From: Mogibacterium sp.
Lineage (GTDB): Bacteria > Bacillota > Clostridia > Peptostreptococcales > Anaerovoracaceae
Length of the DNA: 43,985 nt
Assembly: GCA_016775335.1 (NCBI GenBank)
Contig: JAEUGJ010000024.1
Span: 1-43,985, forward strand
Direction: 5' to 3'
The translations under genes were made by a program, and so were the position numbers. Within the stretch, counting starts at the first letter, position 1, and the number at the start of each line of letters is the position of its first letter. Shown in pieces: positions 22,043 to 30,921 of the stretch. The notes beneath the pieces are model-generated. The model saw nothing but the letters and a program-made list of their open reading frames with translations. It had not been told where the DNA came from and did no database searches.

Positions 22043-23050
22043 TTAAAGCAACAACACCATCATTCCCAGGCAGATGCATTCACACAGCACCGCTGTACCC
22101 AGCATCAGCCGGTTGGCCCGGGGAATATCCGCCGGCACCACCGGCCGAAGATCCTCTCCTAAGGTTGGTTTTTCCACAATCCGGCCAAAGTACCGGGCAT
22201 TTCCCGCCAGCTGAACACCCAACGCGCCGGCGCAGGCGGCTTCCGTGTGCGCCGCATTGGGGCTGGCGTGCTTTCGCCGATCCCGAAGGAAGATTCGGAA
22301 GGCCCGGCGGCCGCTGTATATTGGGGAGGAGCCGCGCAGGCGCTCCGAAAATCCAAACAGAAACGCCGCCGCCACCATCAGCAGGCCGCTGATTCGGGCG
22401 GGAATGAAATTCACCCCGTCGTCCAGCCGGGCGGCGGCTCTCCCGAAATCCATGTACTTGTCGTTTCGATAGCCCACCATGGAATCCATGGTGTTCACGG
22501 CTTTGTACATCATGCCCAGCACCGGTCCTCCCAGGGCCATGTACAGCATCGGGGCGATAACCCCGTCGGAGGTGTTCTCCGCCACGGTTTCCACCGCGGC
22601 TTTGGTCACACCGGTTTCATCCAGCACGGTGGTGTCCCGGCCCACAATCATGGACACCGCATACCGGGAATCCGCCAGCGAACCGGTTTGAAGGGCGCGG
22701 TACACCCTCATGGATGCATCCCGGAGATTCCGAGCGGCCAGCAGCCGGTAGGTGAGCCAGGTCTCCAGGGCGCAGCCCGCCCAAGGATGCAGCGTATACG
22801 CGCCCATCAGAAGCAAGGCCGTCCCCCCGCCGCTAATCAGGAGAACCGCCGCTGCAAGAAGCCGTCCGTATTTTCTTTTTGCCCGAGCCCGGACCGCCGA
22901 ATCGGAAATCCCGTCCCCTCGATTCAGGAAAAAATCCGTTAATTTCTGAATGAGGTTACCGATTCGCCGCACCGGATGGTTCCAGGTCTCCGGATCCCCC
23001 AGAATAAGATCGAGCACGAAGCCCGCTGCAAATGCCGTCCCGTGATACAT
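22043..23050 (-). CDS. cbiB: Adenosylcobinamide-phosphate synthase CbiB
   Basis: A 335-residue integral membrane protein with the family's N-terminal GFVLDLILGDPETWNHPVRRIG and conserved ENTSDGVIAPMLY and KAVNTMDSMVGYRNDKY. It attaches aminopropanol phosphate (made by CobD) to adenosylcobyric acid. The ATG at 23050 gives the full conserved N-terminus, so the gene really overlaps the end of the upstream CobU/CobC fusion by about 95 bases, an unusually long overlap in this operon. Confidence 0.92.
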   Translation of the reverse strand: MYHGTAFAAGFVLDLILGDPETWNHPVRRIGNLIQKLTDFFLNRGDGISDSAVRARAKRKYGRLLAAAVLLISGGGTALLLMGAYTLHPWAGCALETWLTYRLLAARNLRDASMRVYRALQTGSLADSRYAVSMIVGRDTTVLDETGVTKAAVETVAENTSDGVIAPMLYMALGGPVLGMMYKAVNTMDSMVGYRNDKYMDFGRAAARLDDGVNFIPARISGLLMVAAAFLFGFSERLRGSSPIYSGRRAFRIFLRDRRKHASPNAAHTEAACAGALGVQLAGNARYFGRIVEKPTLGEDLRPVVPADIPRANRLMLGTAVLCECICLGMMVLLL

Positions 23051-23972
23051 CAAATGAATAACCTTCTCCGTTTCTAACCTGATAGTCGTAATAGTTTCCG
23101 CCGAAGAGCTCCGACAGGAGGGTCATGATGGTGCCGCCGTGAATTACCAGGGCGATGTTTTCCCGTTCTTCGGCTTCCTTCAGCATGTTTTGCCAGCCCT
23201 CCAGCACCCGATTCCGGACTTCTTCCCGGCTCTCTCCGTCGGGGAAAGGAATGGTCCCCTCCTTTCGGAGCCAATGCCGATATGCCGGATCATCCTGCAG
23301 CTCTTGGTAGGTATGGCCCTCAAAGCGGCCGAAATCCGTCTCCCGGAAATCCGCCACTTCCACCGGCATTCGCGCCGGGTCGATGAGTCCGGCGGTCTCC
23401 CGGCAGCGCCGCATGGGACTGCAGAATACCGCATCGCAGATCGGATAGCAGCGCCCTTCGATTTCCCGCCGACCCGTTTCCGATAGGGATTCGTCGGTTC
23501 TTCCGATGTAGCGGTGCTCCAGATTCCCCGGGGTGGCCCCGTGTCGAATCAGGAAAATGTGCCGCACCGCCGGAAGTTCTTTTTTGATGATCTGGGGGAT
23601 TCCGCAGAACAGCCGAATCACTTCATCGGATTCCTCCGCAATTCGGATGAGGATCCGCCCGGTCACTTCCCGCCACCGGCGGTCCAGGGGATCCATGGGC
23701 ACGATACCGCTGCCGATTTCGTCAGAAATGAACACGCAGTCCGGATGGTTCCGGGCGATTTCTTCCACGTCCCGGAGAATTTCCTCTTCTGTCTGTCCCG
23801 CCTCCAGCTTCTCCCGGATGATCCGGTGCAAGTGGTTAATCAAGATTTCGGTGCCGGGCGCTTCCCGGTACCGCAGCGAGAAATTCGCCTCATCGTAGAA
23901 GGTATGGCCGGGAAAGCGGTCTTTCCCGTATTTGGTTTTACCCTGAGCGTATCCGCCGATAATCAGTTTCAT
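22956..23972 (-). CDS. CobU-like domain fused to CobC-type histidine phosphatase
   Basis: A 338-residue fusion. Residues 1 to about 130 resemble adenosylcobinamide kinase, with a P-loop GGYAQGKTKY that departs from the usual GGxRSGKS and the late motif SDEIGSGIVPMDPLDRRWRE. Residues about 137-310 form a histidine phosphatase domain with catalytic H144 in LIRHGATPGN, of the alpha-ribazole phosphatase (CobC) type. A canonical CobU is encoded at 24761. The N-terminal domain may be a second kinase/guanylyltransferase or a degenerate copy. The C-terminal 30 residues overlap the cbiB start. Confidence 0.85.
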   Translation of the reverse strand: MKLIIGGYAQGKTKYGKDRFPGHTFYDEANFSLRYREAPGTEILINHLHRIIREKLEAGQTEEEILRDVEEIARNHPDCVFISDEIGSGIVPMDPLDRRWREVTGRILIRIAEESDEVIRLFCGIPQIIKKELPAVRHIFLIRHGATPGNLEHRYIGRTDESLSETGRREIEGRCYPICDAVFCSPMRRCRETAGLIDPARMPVEVADFRETDFGRFEGHTYQELQDDPAYRHWLRKEGTIPFPDGESREEVRNRVLEGWQNMLKEAEERENIALVIHGGTIMTLLSELFGGNYYDYQVRNGEGYSFDVSRDGICSGLRARSYSGGSGDLEPSGAANR

Positions 23973-23984
23973 GTTTCACTCTCC

Positions 23985-24764
23985 TTAGAAAATTCCGGTA
24001 AGGATGCCGGCCGCCCAAAGGCCCAGCACCATGGCCAGTTCCATGCGGCACAGGAACCAGCCCGCCAGATCGCCGGTGATGCCGCCGAATTTGCGGTCGC
24101 TGAACCGGCGGTAATGAAGGGTTCCCAGCAGAGAAATCGCCAGCACCGCGCCGCCGGCCGCCGGAGACCGCCACAGCATCCAGGCAATGCAGAGACCCCC
24201 TTGCAGCAGAAGCAGGCAGCCCGTAGTTCTCCGGGCCGCGGTGTCCGATTCCGTTCGGGACAGCCCGTTTTGCTTCGCTTTCGGGAAGGTGACCACCGTG
24301 TACCCGCTGAGACAGCGAGCGAGGAAAAATGTCCCCATCCACAGAATTCGGCCTTCCGCCGTCAGTTCCGACAGCGCGGCCCCGTAGAGCAGTCCGTACA
24401 ATGTCAGTCGAATCACCGAAAAGGCCCCGATATGGGGATCCGACAGAATCTGCAGCCGCTCTTCCCGGGTGCGCCAGGAGGACAGGGCATCGCAGGTGTC
24501 CATGAACCCGTCCAGATGGAAGCCGCCGGTCACCAGGATGGGAATGCTCAGCGCGATGAAGGTGGCCGCCGCCGGACCGATTTCAAAGTGAGCGACCCCG
24601 AGAAACCACAGGTACTCCAAGATGCCGATGACGCCCCCCACCCAGGGAAAGAAGCACAGGTGGTACCGCATATCCTCCGTTTCCCAGCGAAATCGGGGCA
24701 TGGGAATTCGGGAATACATGGAAAAAGCCACCGTCACGGATTTCAAAACAGTTGTGATCTTCAC
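23985..24764 (-). CDS. cobS: Adenosylcobinamide-GDP ribazoletransferase (cobalamin synthase)
   Basis: A 259-residue integral membrane enzyme that joins adenosylcobinamide-GDP and alpha-ribazole (phosphate). Signatures are FSMYSRIPMPRF near the start and FHLDGFMDTCDALSS followed by LSDPHIGAFSV. I choose a GTG start at 24764 because it overlaps the cobU stop by 4 bases (GTGA), follows AAGGAG and gives the usual CobS N-terminus; a TTG at 24785 is the alternative. Confidence 0.92.
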   Translation of the reverse strand: MKITTVLKSVTVAFSMYSRIPMPRFRWETEDMRYHLCFFPWVGGVIGILEYLWFLGVAHFEIGPAAATFIALSIPILVTGGFHLDGFMDTCDALSSWRTREERLQILSDPHIGAFSVIRLTLYGLLYGAALSELTAEGRILWMGTFFLARCLSGYTVVTFPKAKQNGLSRTESDTAARRTTGCLLLLQGGLCIAWMLWRSPAAGGAVLAISLLGTLHYRRFSDRKFGGITGDLAGWFLCRMELAMVLGLWAAGILTGIF

Positions 24765-25306
24765 GCGCGCTTTTCTCCTTTCCAATAGACGGGAATTCCC
24801 ACCACCACTTCCACCACTTCGTCCGCCATCACGGCCAGCTCCCGGTTCACATTGCCCAGGACCTGCAGATAATTCCGAAGCTCCGGCAGAGCGGATATCC
24901 CATCGTCAAAAACATTTCCGGTGACCACCACCAGATTTTCCACCGAATCCGCCAGGTCGGCGATTCCCCCGGTGATTTTCCCAATGCATTCCTTCAGATT
25001 CTCACACTCTTCGTCCTCCCGATACATTTCGTTGGCCACCAGGTTGGTGAGGCATTCCACTAAAACAACGGACTCGTACCTCCGAATGCGTCCGGTGATG
25101 CCTTCAATGTCCCGGGGCTGCTCTAGGGTAATCCACCCCTTTCCTTCCCGCATCCGGCGATGCCGCTCCACCCGGCGAAGGGATTCTCCATCCATCACCT
25201 CCATGGTGGCAGCGTAATATGCATCGGGATTCCCGAAGGAAAGAGCCCGTTCCTCCGCAAAAGCAGATTTTCCGCTGCCGCTGCCGCCGGTTACCAATAC
25301 CATCAT
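24761..25306 (-). CDS. cobU: Adenosylcobinamide kinase / guanylyltransferase
   Basis: A 181-residue protein of normal family size with a classical P-loop GGSGSGKSAFAEE at about 7-19, the HRRMREGKGW region holding the guanylylated His, and VLVECLTNLVANEM and VVTGNVFDDGI motifs. It phosphorylates adenosylcobinamide and transfers GMP from GTP. AAGGAGG precedes two consecutive ATG codons. It lies 24 bases after cobT and overlaps cobS by 4. Confidence 0.93.
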   Translation of the reverse strand: MMVLVTGGSGSGKSAFAEERALSFGNPDAYYAATMEVMDGESLRRVERHRRMREGKGWITLEQPRDIEGITGRIRRYESVVLVECLTNLVANEMYREDEECENLKECIGKITGGIADLADSVENLVVVTGNVFDDGISALPELRNYLQVLGNVNRELAVMADEVVEVVVGIPVYWKGEKRA

Positions 25307-25330
25307 CGTTCCTTCCTCCTTGCGAATCGC

Positions 25331-26419
25331 TTACTCTTCATAGCGGGTATAGGGTTCCATGCCGTATCCATCGAACCGCTTCGCCTCCCGGTACACCCGG
25401 TTCACATCCCGAAGCAGGGACATCATCATGGCCGCACCGGCGCCTTCTCCGGCACCCATGCCCGCATCCAGCACCGGTTCCAGTCTCAGGCTCTCCGCCA
25501 GGCGGCGGGCCGCCGGTTCCCGGCTGATATGGGATGGAATCATGTATTCCCGAACCCCCGGAACCAATCGTTCCGCCGCTTCGGCGGATACCAGGCTCAG
25601 CAGGCCGTCCAGCACCACCGGAATGCCATAAAGGCCGCCCCCCAGGATGATGCCCATCATCGCCGTCAGCTCCAGGCCCCCGAACCGGCACCATATGGCT
25701 TCCACGTCCGGGCCCACGCCGGGCATCTCCAGCGCCGCCGCGATGACCTTTCTCTTGCGCTGCAGGCCGGCTCCATCCAGACCGGCCCCGCGGCCGGTCA
25801 CTTCCTCCGCCGAAAGGCCCAGCATCCTTCCGGTCAGCACCGCCGCGGACGTGGTATTTCCGATGCCCATCTCGCCCACGCCCAGCACCGTTACGCCGGC
25901 ATCCCGGCACTCCGCCGCCAGGTCCATTCCCAGCTGCAGGGCGGCCCGGAACTGTGCCCGGCTCATGGCCGGTTCCTTCAGGAAATTCTTCGTTCCATCA
26001 GCCACTCGCCGGTACTCCGTTCCCGGCACCGGTCCCGGGTGATGCATGCCCACATCGATGGCTCGGATTTTTGCATGGGCCGCTGCCGCCAATATGCCGG
26101 CACAGCTTTGGCCCTTTCCGATGTTTTCTGCGCAGATGGCCGTCACCTCTTGCCCGGACTGGCTCACCCCTTCTTCCACAATTCCGTGGTCGCCGCAGCA
26201 CACCAGCAGTTCCATACGATCCAGGTCCGGTATGCGGCGCTGCCGGATGGCGCCGATGGCGGCGTGCATTTCTTCCAGTTTGCCGAAGCTGCCCAGAGGT
26301 TTTGCAATTCGGTCCCATTCCCCTTGAATTTCCTTGCGCCACTCCTCCGACACCTTTGGAACGGTAATATTGCCGGACAATACCGCCGCGGCGGAAATAT
26401 TTTTTTTGTGAATCTCCAT
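25331..26419 (-). CDS. cobT: Nicotinate-nucleotide:dimethylbenzimidazole phosphoribosyltransferase
   Basis: A 362-residue protein with CobT hallmarks: LVCCGDHGIVEEGVSQ, then GIGNTTSAAVLTGRMLG and the catalytic Glu region near the C-terminus (GMGAGEGAGAAM). It activates the lower ligand base to alpha-ribazole phosphate in the cytosol. GGGGAGGA lies before the ATG. The true lower ligand in this anaerobe may not be dimethylbenzimidazole; sequence cannot decide. Confidence 0.94.
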   Translation of the reverse strand: MEIHKKNISAAAVLSGNITVPKVSEEWRKEIQGEWDRIAKPLGSFGKLEEMHAAIGAIRQRRIPDLDRMELLVCCGDHGIVEEGVSQSGQEVTAICAENIGKGQSCAGILAAAAHAKIRAIDVGMHHPGPVPGTEYRRVADGTKNFLKEPAMSRAQFRAALQLGMDLAAECRDAGVTVLGVGEMGIGNTTSAAVLTGRMLGLSAEEVTGRGAGLDGAGLQRKRKVIAAALEMPGVGPDVEAIWCRFGGLELTAMMGIILGGGLYGIPVVLDGLLSLVSAEAAERLVPGVREYMIPSHISREPAARRLAESLRLEPVLDAGMGAGEGAGAAMMMSLLRDVNRVYREAKRFDGYGMEPYTRYEE

Positions 26420-26440
26420 CGTCCTCCCCTTTATTTCTCT

Positions 26441-26692
26441 CTATCGCTCCCGAATGGCTTTCTGAAGGAGCTTCATCATCTCGCCGTAATTCTCCGGACG
26501 GTGCGGGTAATCGCAGTCCATGCAGCTCAGGATCACCTTGCCGTCCCGTTCAATCTGTACCCGCTTTCCGGGGCAATCCGGAAGGAAATACAGGGGGCAG
26601 TAGCAGAACAGGCAGTTCATTTCCGCCATTCCCTTGTGGCAGGGATAGTATTGGCACTCCCGGTTTTCGAAGTAATAGAAGGAATTTTTCAT
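26441..26692 (-). CDS. Cysteine-rich small protein of cobalamin operons
   Basis: An 83-residue protein with eight Cys (13, 18, 27, 30, 32, 40, 57, 60) in a pattern fitting the Pfam cysteine-rich small domain (PF04071), which recurs in anaerobic B12 gene clusters. It could hold a metal or an iron-sulphur cluster; its role is not established. Its start overlaps the cbiA stop by 4 bases, so it is coupled to that gene. Confidence 0.75.
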   Translation of the reverse strand: MKNSFYYFENRECQYYPCHKGMAEMNCLFCYCPLYFLPDCPGKRVQIERDGKVILSCMDCDYPHRPENYGEMMKLLQKAIRER

Positions 26693-28068
26693 TTTTGCTC
26701 ACGCTCCTCTTTCCACCGGCGGCATTCCCGGACGAAGGCTTTCGCGAACTCCGGATTGGACGGGTAGTACAGGTGGGGGAAGCCCATCTGCTGCGCGCCG
26801 TTCTCCACAATGCACTTCCACTGTTTTCCCGTCACCGGCTTCTCCGCCGTGTAGGCGCTTCCGTTATCGTCACAGTCGTAATAGTGGTATTCATGGCCTC
26901 GGATGGTCGCGCCGGTCTCATTGGAGGTCAGCGTCACATACCCGAACCGGCGGCGTCCCTCACTGTGAAAGCTCCGTCCGGGATGAATGCCCGCCATCGG
27001 CCAGACCCGCCCCGACGCATCCTCGATGGAGTCCCCCAGATACATGAAGCCGCCGCACTCCCCGCGGATGGGAATCCCTTCCCGGGCCAGTGCTCGTATC
27101 TCACCGATCAAGCTGCGGTTTCCGCTGAGTGCCGCCAGGTGCAGCTCCGGGTAACCGCCGCCGAACCACAGCCCGCAAATAGCCTTCGGCAGGCGTTCAT
27201 CCGTCATCGGGGAGAATTCCACCAATTCCGCCCCCAGATCCTGAAGCATTCCTCGGTTCTCCCGGTAATAGAAGCAGAAGGCTTCATCTTGAGCCACGCC
27301 GATTCGGAGAGGTTTCGACCGTTCCCGGCACAGCGCTTCCCCAATCCAGGCATCCATAGGCCCCTCTTCTTCCGGAAAATCATTCGCCTCCCGGGCAATT
27401 TCCAGAATCCGCCCCACATCCACGTGCCGCTCGAAAAGCTTCGCCTGGGTCTGCAGCTGCTTTCGAAAGTCTTTCACCTCATTGGGAAGTACCAACCCCA
27501 GGTAGCGGGTCTGGAAAAAATCATCTTGCTGGTTGGGCAGGCAGCCCAGCACCGGAATGCCCAGCTCTTCTTCGATGACCGGCACGAGAATCTCGCTGAA
27601 TGCGGCGGATACCCGGTTCAGAATTACGCCGGCGATTCGTTTGCTCCGGTCAAAATCCAGAAAGCCTTTCAATTCCGCAATAACGGAACGGCCTTTTCCG
27701 TAGCCGTTTGCCACCAGGATAATCGGCGCATCCAGCGTCTCCGCCATATGATACGTGGATGCTTCTCTCTTTATCCCGGCCAGTCCGTCGTACAGGCCCA
27801 TCACCCCTTCGACGACCGCTACCTCCCCGGCGAATTCCCGCCGAAAAATACTCTGCGTCCGCTTTTCGTCCGTAAAAAACAGATCCAGATTTCCCGTGGG
27901 TACCCCGATGACGTTTCGGTGGTACAGGGGATCGATGTAATCCGGCCCGCACTTAAAAGAACATACCGAAACGCCCCGCTGCTGCAATGCCCGAAGCAGA
28001 CTGCAAGTCACCGTCGTCTTCCCGTTTCCGCTGCCGGTGGCAGCGATGACTATTCTTGAATACTTCAT
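26689..28068 (-). CDS. cbiA: Cobyrinate a,c-diamide synthase
   Basis: A 459-residue two-domain amidotransferase. The N-terminal dethiobiotin-synthase-like ATPase has a P-loop ATGSGNGKTT at about 10-19. The C-terminal class I glutaminase has its nucleophile Cys in RGECGGFMYLG, and GHEYHYYD near the end. It uses glutamine and ATP to amidate the a and c side chains of cobyrinate. Confidence 0.95.
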   Translation of the reverse strand: MKYSRIVIAATGSGNGKTTVTCSLLRALQQRGVSVCSFKCGPDYIDPLYHRNVIGVPTGNLDLFFTDEKRTQSIFRREFAGEVAVVEGVMGLYDGLAGIKREASTYHMAETLDAPIILVANGYGKGRSVIAELKGFLDFDRSKRIAGVILNRVSAAFSEILVPVIEEELGIPVLGCLPNQQDDFFQTRYLGLVLPNEVKDFRKQLQTQAKLFERHVDVGRILEIAREANDFPEEEGPMDAWIGEALCRERSKPLRIGVAQDEAFCFYYRENRGMLQDLGAELVEFSPMTDERLPKAICGLWFGGGYPELHLAALSGNRSLIGEIRALAREGIPIRGECGGFMYLGDSIEDASGRVWPMAGIHPGRSFHSEGRRRFGYVTLTSNETGATIRGHEYHYYDCDDNGSAYTAEKPVTGKQWKCIVENGAQQMGFPHLYYPSNPEFAKAFVRECRRWKEEREQK

Positions 28069-28092
28069 GGTTTTTCCCCTTTGTTATAATCT

Positions 28093-30177
28093 CTATTTTT
28101 CCTCCGGCAGAAGATCAAAGGAAATGATATTCACCGGGTTTTGTCCCTGCATCAGGTGATATGCCCCCGCCTTCCGGCTTCGGCTCACCTGCACCTGACA
28201 GATTTCCCCCTCCAGCTCGTACTTTTCCATCAGCCGGGAGGCCTCCGCCAGAGTTTCCAGCGTAACGGTGTTCAGCACCACCCGAATCGGTCCCCTTCGA
28301 TTCATCAGGTGCACCAGAATCTCCTCCAGGTGCCCGCCGCTGCCGCCGATAAAGACGTGGGTGGGATCCGGCAGGGATTCCAGGCATTCCGGCGCGGCAC
28401 CCCGAACCGTTGTTACGTTGGCAAAACCAAATTTCTCAACATTCCGGCAGGTCAGATTGTACGCATCCTCCTTCCCCTCGATGCTGAACACCTTCACCGA
28501 CGGATCCAGCCCGGCCAGCTCCACCGACACCGAACCGCTGCCGCTGCCGATATCGTACACCACTGCCGGCGCAGTGAGGTGCAGCTTGCAAATGGACAGC
28601 GCCCGCACCTCTTCCTTGGTCATGGGCACCTTCTCCCGGGTAAAAGCATCATCTCGCAGCCCCGGGGTGAGCCGGCGCGGCAAAGGCGCCGAGTTCTCCA
28701 CCAACACCGTACACAATCCCGGTTCCGAGAAATCCGCACACGCCTCCGGCGAGAGCCTGAAAATCTGTTCCTGCGCCATTCCAAGATTGCATCCGATGTG
28801 ACAAATGTAGTTTTCCCGATGCCGCTCCGCCAGCAGCTGTCCCATCCGCTGTACATCCTTTGCACCGGAAGTAATCAGGAAGGTTTTCTCCCCATGGTCC
28901 GTCGCATCCAGAAATTTCGGGATCCAGTCCTCTTCCGGAATTCCGTGAGTGCTGAGAATCTTCCCGTCTTGCCAGCAGATTCCCAATGCCGCCGCCAGAG
29001 CGGAGACGGAGGAAATGCCCGGCAGCACCTGCACCTCCACATCCTCCAGCGCCTTTAACTCCGGAATCAGCTTGCGGCATCCGCTGTAGAATCCCGTATC
29101 CCCGGAAAAGAGGATGCCCGCACAGACCGTCTCTTCCCGGGATGTCTCTTGAATATCCGAAAGAATCGGCAGGATGCGGTCTCCCGTATAGAAAGGATAC
29201 TTTTTGTAATTTCCGACAAAGGACTCCAGCATGCGGGGCGCCCCGAAGAGCACCTGTGCCCGGTCCAGCGCCCGCCGGGCTTCCGGCGTGAGATGGCGTT
29301 CTCCGTTCATGCCGATGCCCACTAGCACCACCTCCAAGCGGGTTTTGCCGGAACCTCCGCGGCACGCATCCGCGCCGACTGCATTCGCGGCACCCTCCTC
29401 CGGTGAGAACCGCTCTCGAATTTCCGAGAACACTTCCTCCGGGGAAAGCCCTTCCTCTGCGGCACGAGGCCGGCGAATGATAAAACAAGTCGCCCCCGCC
29501 TTCTCCGCCGCCTGTATCCGGGCAGCTTCCCCGCCGGTTCGGCCGCTCTCCTTCATCACCAGGATTTCGGAATGGGTCTCCTGCAACATCTGCCGGTTCA
29601 TTTCCTCGGAGAAGGGCCCCTGCATGGCGATAATCCGGTCTCCCCGAATGCCCTGTTCCCGGCAGATTTCCAGGCTTTCCACGCTGGGCAGCACCCGGAC
29701 ATACAGCCGCTCCCGAAGATCCGGCCACCGGCAGAATTCCGAAAGGGTTTTGCTTCCGGTAGTGAGAAGGATGTTTCCGGCGACAGACCGCAGTGCTCGA
29801 ACGCAGTCTGCCGTGGTATCAAAATATCTGGCATCTTCCCGCTCCTCCGGCACCTCCGGATTTCGGCTGACCCGATAATACGGGATTTGTCGGAAGCCCT
29901 CCCGGCTTTCCCGAATGTTTTTTTTCACCGCCTCCGCATAGGGATGGGTGGCATCCACGATGACTGCCGGCCGTTCCCGCTCATACAGCGCCGCCATCTC
30001 CGCCGCCGTCAGACGCCCCTGCAGCACCTGAATTCGGCCGGACTTCTCCCCCGGCACCATCATCTGCTCTCCGTATTCCGTTGCCACCAGCACCAGGGAA
30101 GGGATTCCCGCTTCCGCCAGCTTTTCCGCCAGCCGCCGTCCCTCCGTGGTACCGCCGTAGATCAGCACTCTCTTCAT
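28093..30177 (-). CDS. Triple fusion CbiJ-CbiE-CbiT
   Basis: A 694-residue protein joining three steps. Residues 1 to about 250 are the CbiJ/CobK precorrin-6A reductase (start LIYGGTTEGRRLAEKL; VDATHPYA motif). About 275-475 is the CbiE C5-methyltransferase (VGIGMNGERHLTPEA; FSGDTGFYSGC). About 500-690 is the CbiT C15-methyltransferase/decarboxylase with the SAM loop DIGSGSGSVSVE and FIGGSGGHL. CbiE-CbiT fusions (CobL) are common; adding the reductase at the N-terminus is rarer. The linker about 250-272 is Ala/Gly-rich. Confidence 0.92.
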   Translation of the reverse strand: MKRVLIYGGTTEGRRLAEKLAEAGIPSLVLVATEYGEQMMVPGEKSGRIQVLQGRLTAAEMAALYERERPAVIVDATHPYAEAVKKNIRESREGFRQIPYYRVSRNPEVPEEREDARYFDTTADCVRALRSVAGNILLTTGSKTLSEFCRWPDLRERLYVRVLPSVESLEICREQGIRGDRIIAMQGPFSEEMNRQMLQETHSEILVMKESGRTGGEAARIQAAEKAGATCFIIRRPRAAEEGLSPEEVFSEIRERFSPEEGAANAVGADACRGGSGKTRLEVVLVGIGMNGERHLTPEARRALDRAQVLFGAPRMLESFVGNYKKYPFYTGDRILPILSDIQETSREETVCAGILFSGDTGFYSGCRKLIPELKALEDVEVQVLPGISSVSALAAALGICWQDGKILSTHGIPEEDWIPKFLDATDHGEKTFLITSGAKDVQRMGQLLAERHRENYICHIGCNLGMAQEQIFRLSPEACADFSEPGLCTVLVENSAPLPRRLTPGLRDDAFTREKVPMTKEEVRALSICKLHLTAPAVVYDIGSGSGSVSVELAGLDPSVKVFSIEGKEDAYNLTCRNVEKFGFANVTTVRGAAPECLESLPDPTHVFIGGSGGHLEEILVHLMNRRGPIRVVLNTVTLETLAEASRLMEKYELEGEICQVQVSRSRKAGAYHLMQGQNPVNIISFDLLPEEK

Positions 30178-30186
30178 CCTCGCTCC

Positions 30187-30921
30187 TTACAATTCATACC
30201 CTCTGGGGGTAATCAGCTTTTCGCCCTGAATAAAACTCCGGGAATTTCCCACGTACACCGTGGTGAACATGTTCACCTTCGCCTCCCGAAGCTCCGCCAA
30301 CGTGCAGGTCACCGCCCGGGTGCCCTCCCGGCCGATGTTCTCCACGTAGCCGCAGGCCCGGTTCGGTTCCGCGCCCGCCGCCAGCATGATGTCCGCCGCC
30401 TTCTGCAGGTAGTCCGCCCGCTTCCGGCTGGAGGGATTGTAGATGGCCATGACAAAATCCCCCTGCACACCGCAGCGAATCCGCCGTTCGATGACCGGCC
30501 ACGGGGTCAGCAAGTCGCTAAGGGAAATCACGCAGAAATCGTGGTTCAAGGGCGCCCCCAGCACCGCCGCCCCGCTGTTGGCCGCCGTGGTGCCCGGAAT
30601 CACCGTCACCTCCGCTTCGGGGTATTCCCGCTGCAGCTCCAACATGGGCGCCGCCATGCCATAGATTCCCGCATCCCCGCTGCACACCAGCCCCACGGTT
30701 TTTCCCGCTTCTGCCAGCTCATAGCATTTCCGACACCGGGCGATTTCCTGTCTCATGGGGGTGGTAAAAAAATCCTTCTCCGGCCAGGACTTCCGAATCA
30801 GCTCTGCGTACACCGTATAGCCCACGATGACATCACAGGCGCTCACCGCCGCTGCGGCTTCTGCCGTCATGCCGTCCCGTTTTCCCGGTCCCATTCCGAT
30901 TACATAAATATGCCCCTTCAC
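30187..30921 (-). CDS. cbiH: Cobalt-factor III / precorrin-3B C17-methyltransferase
   Basis: A 244-residue tetrapyrrole methylase with YVIGMGPGKRDGMT at the start, the SAM-binding CSGDAGIYGMA loop and the CbiH-typical FVMAIYNPSSRKR. It methylates C17 and drives ring contraction. The start overlaps the cbiG stop by 4 bases. CbiL, also a methylase of this family, is ruled out by the YNPSS motif and length. Confidence 0.93.
   Translation of the reverse strand: MKGHIYVIGMGPGKRDGMTAEAAAAVSACDVIVGYTVYAELIRKSWPEKDFFTTPMRQEIARCRKCYELAEAGKTVGLVCSGDAGIYGMAAPMLELQREYPEAEVTVIPGTTAANSGAAVLGAPLNHDFCVISLSDLLTPWPVIERRIRCGVQGDFVMAIYNPSSRKRADYLQKAADIMLAAGAEPNRACGYVENIGREGTRAVTCTLAELREAKVNMFTTVYVGNSRSFIQGEKLITPRGYEL

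Noticed and set aside
22245..22942. Plus-strand frames opposite cbiB
   Set aside because: Mirror frames of a GC-rich membrane protein gene; no start signals.
25160..26767. Long open frame (535 codons) on the plus strand
   Set aside because: Antisense to cobU and cobT; no ribosome site and no protein-like motifs.
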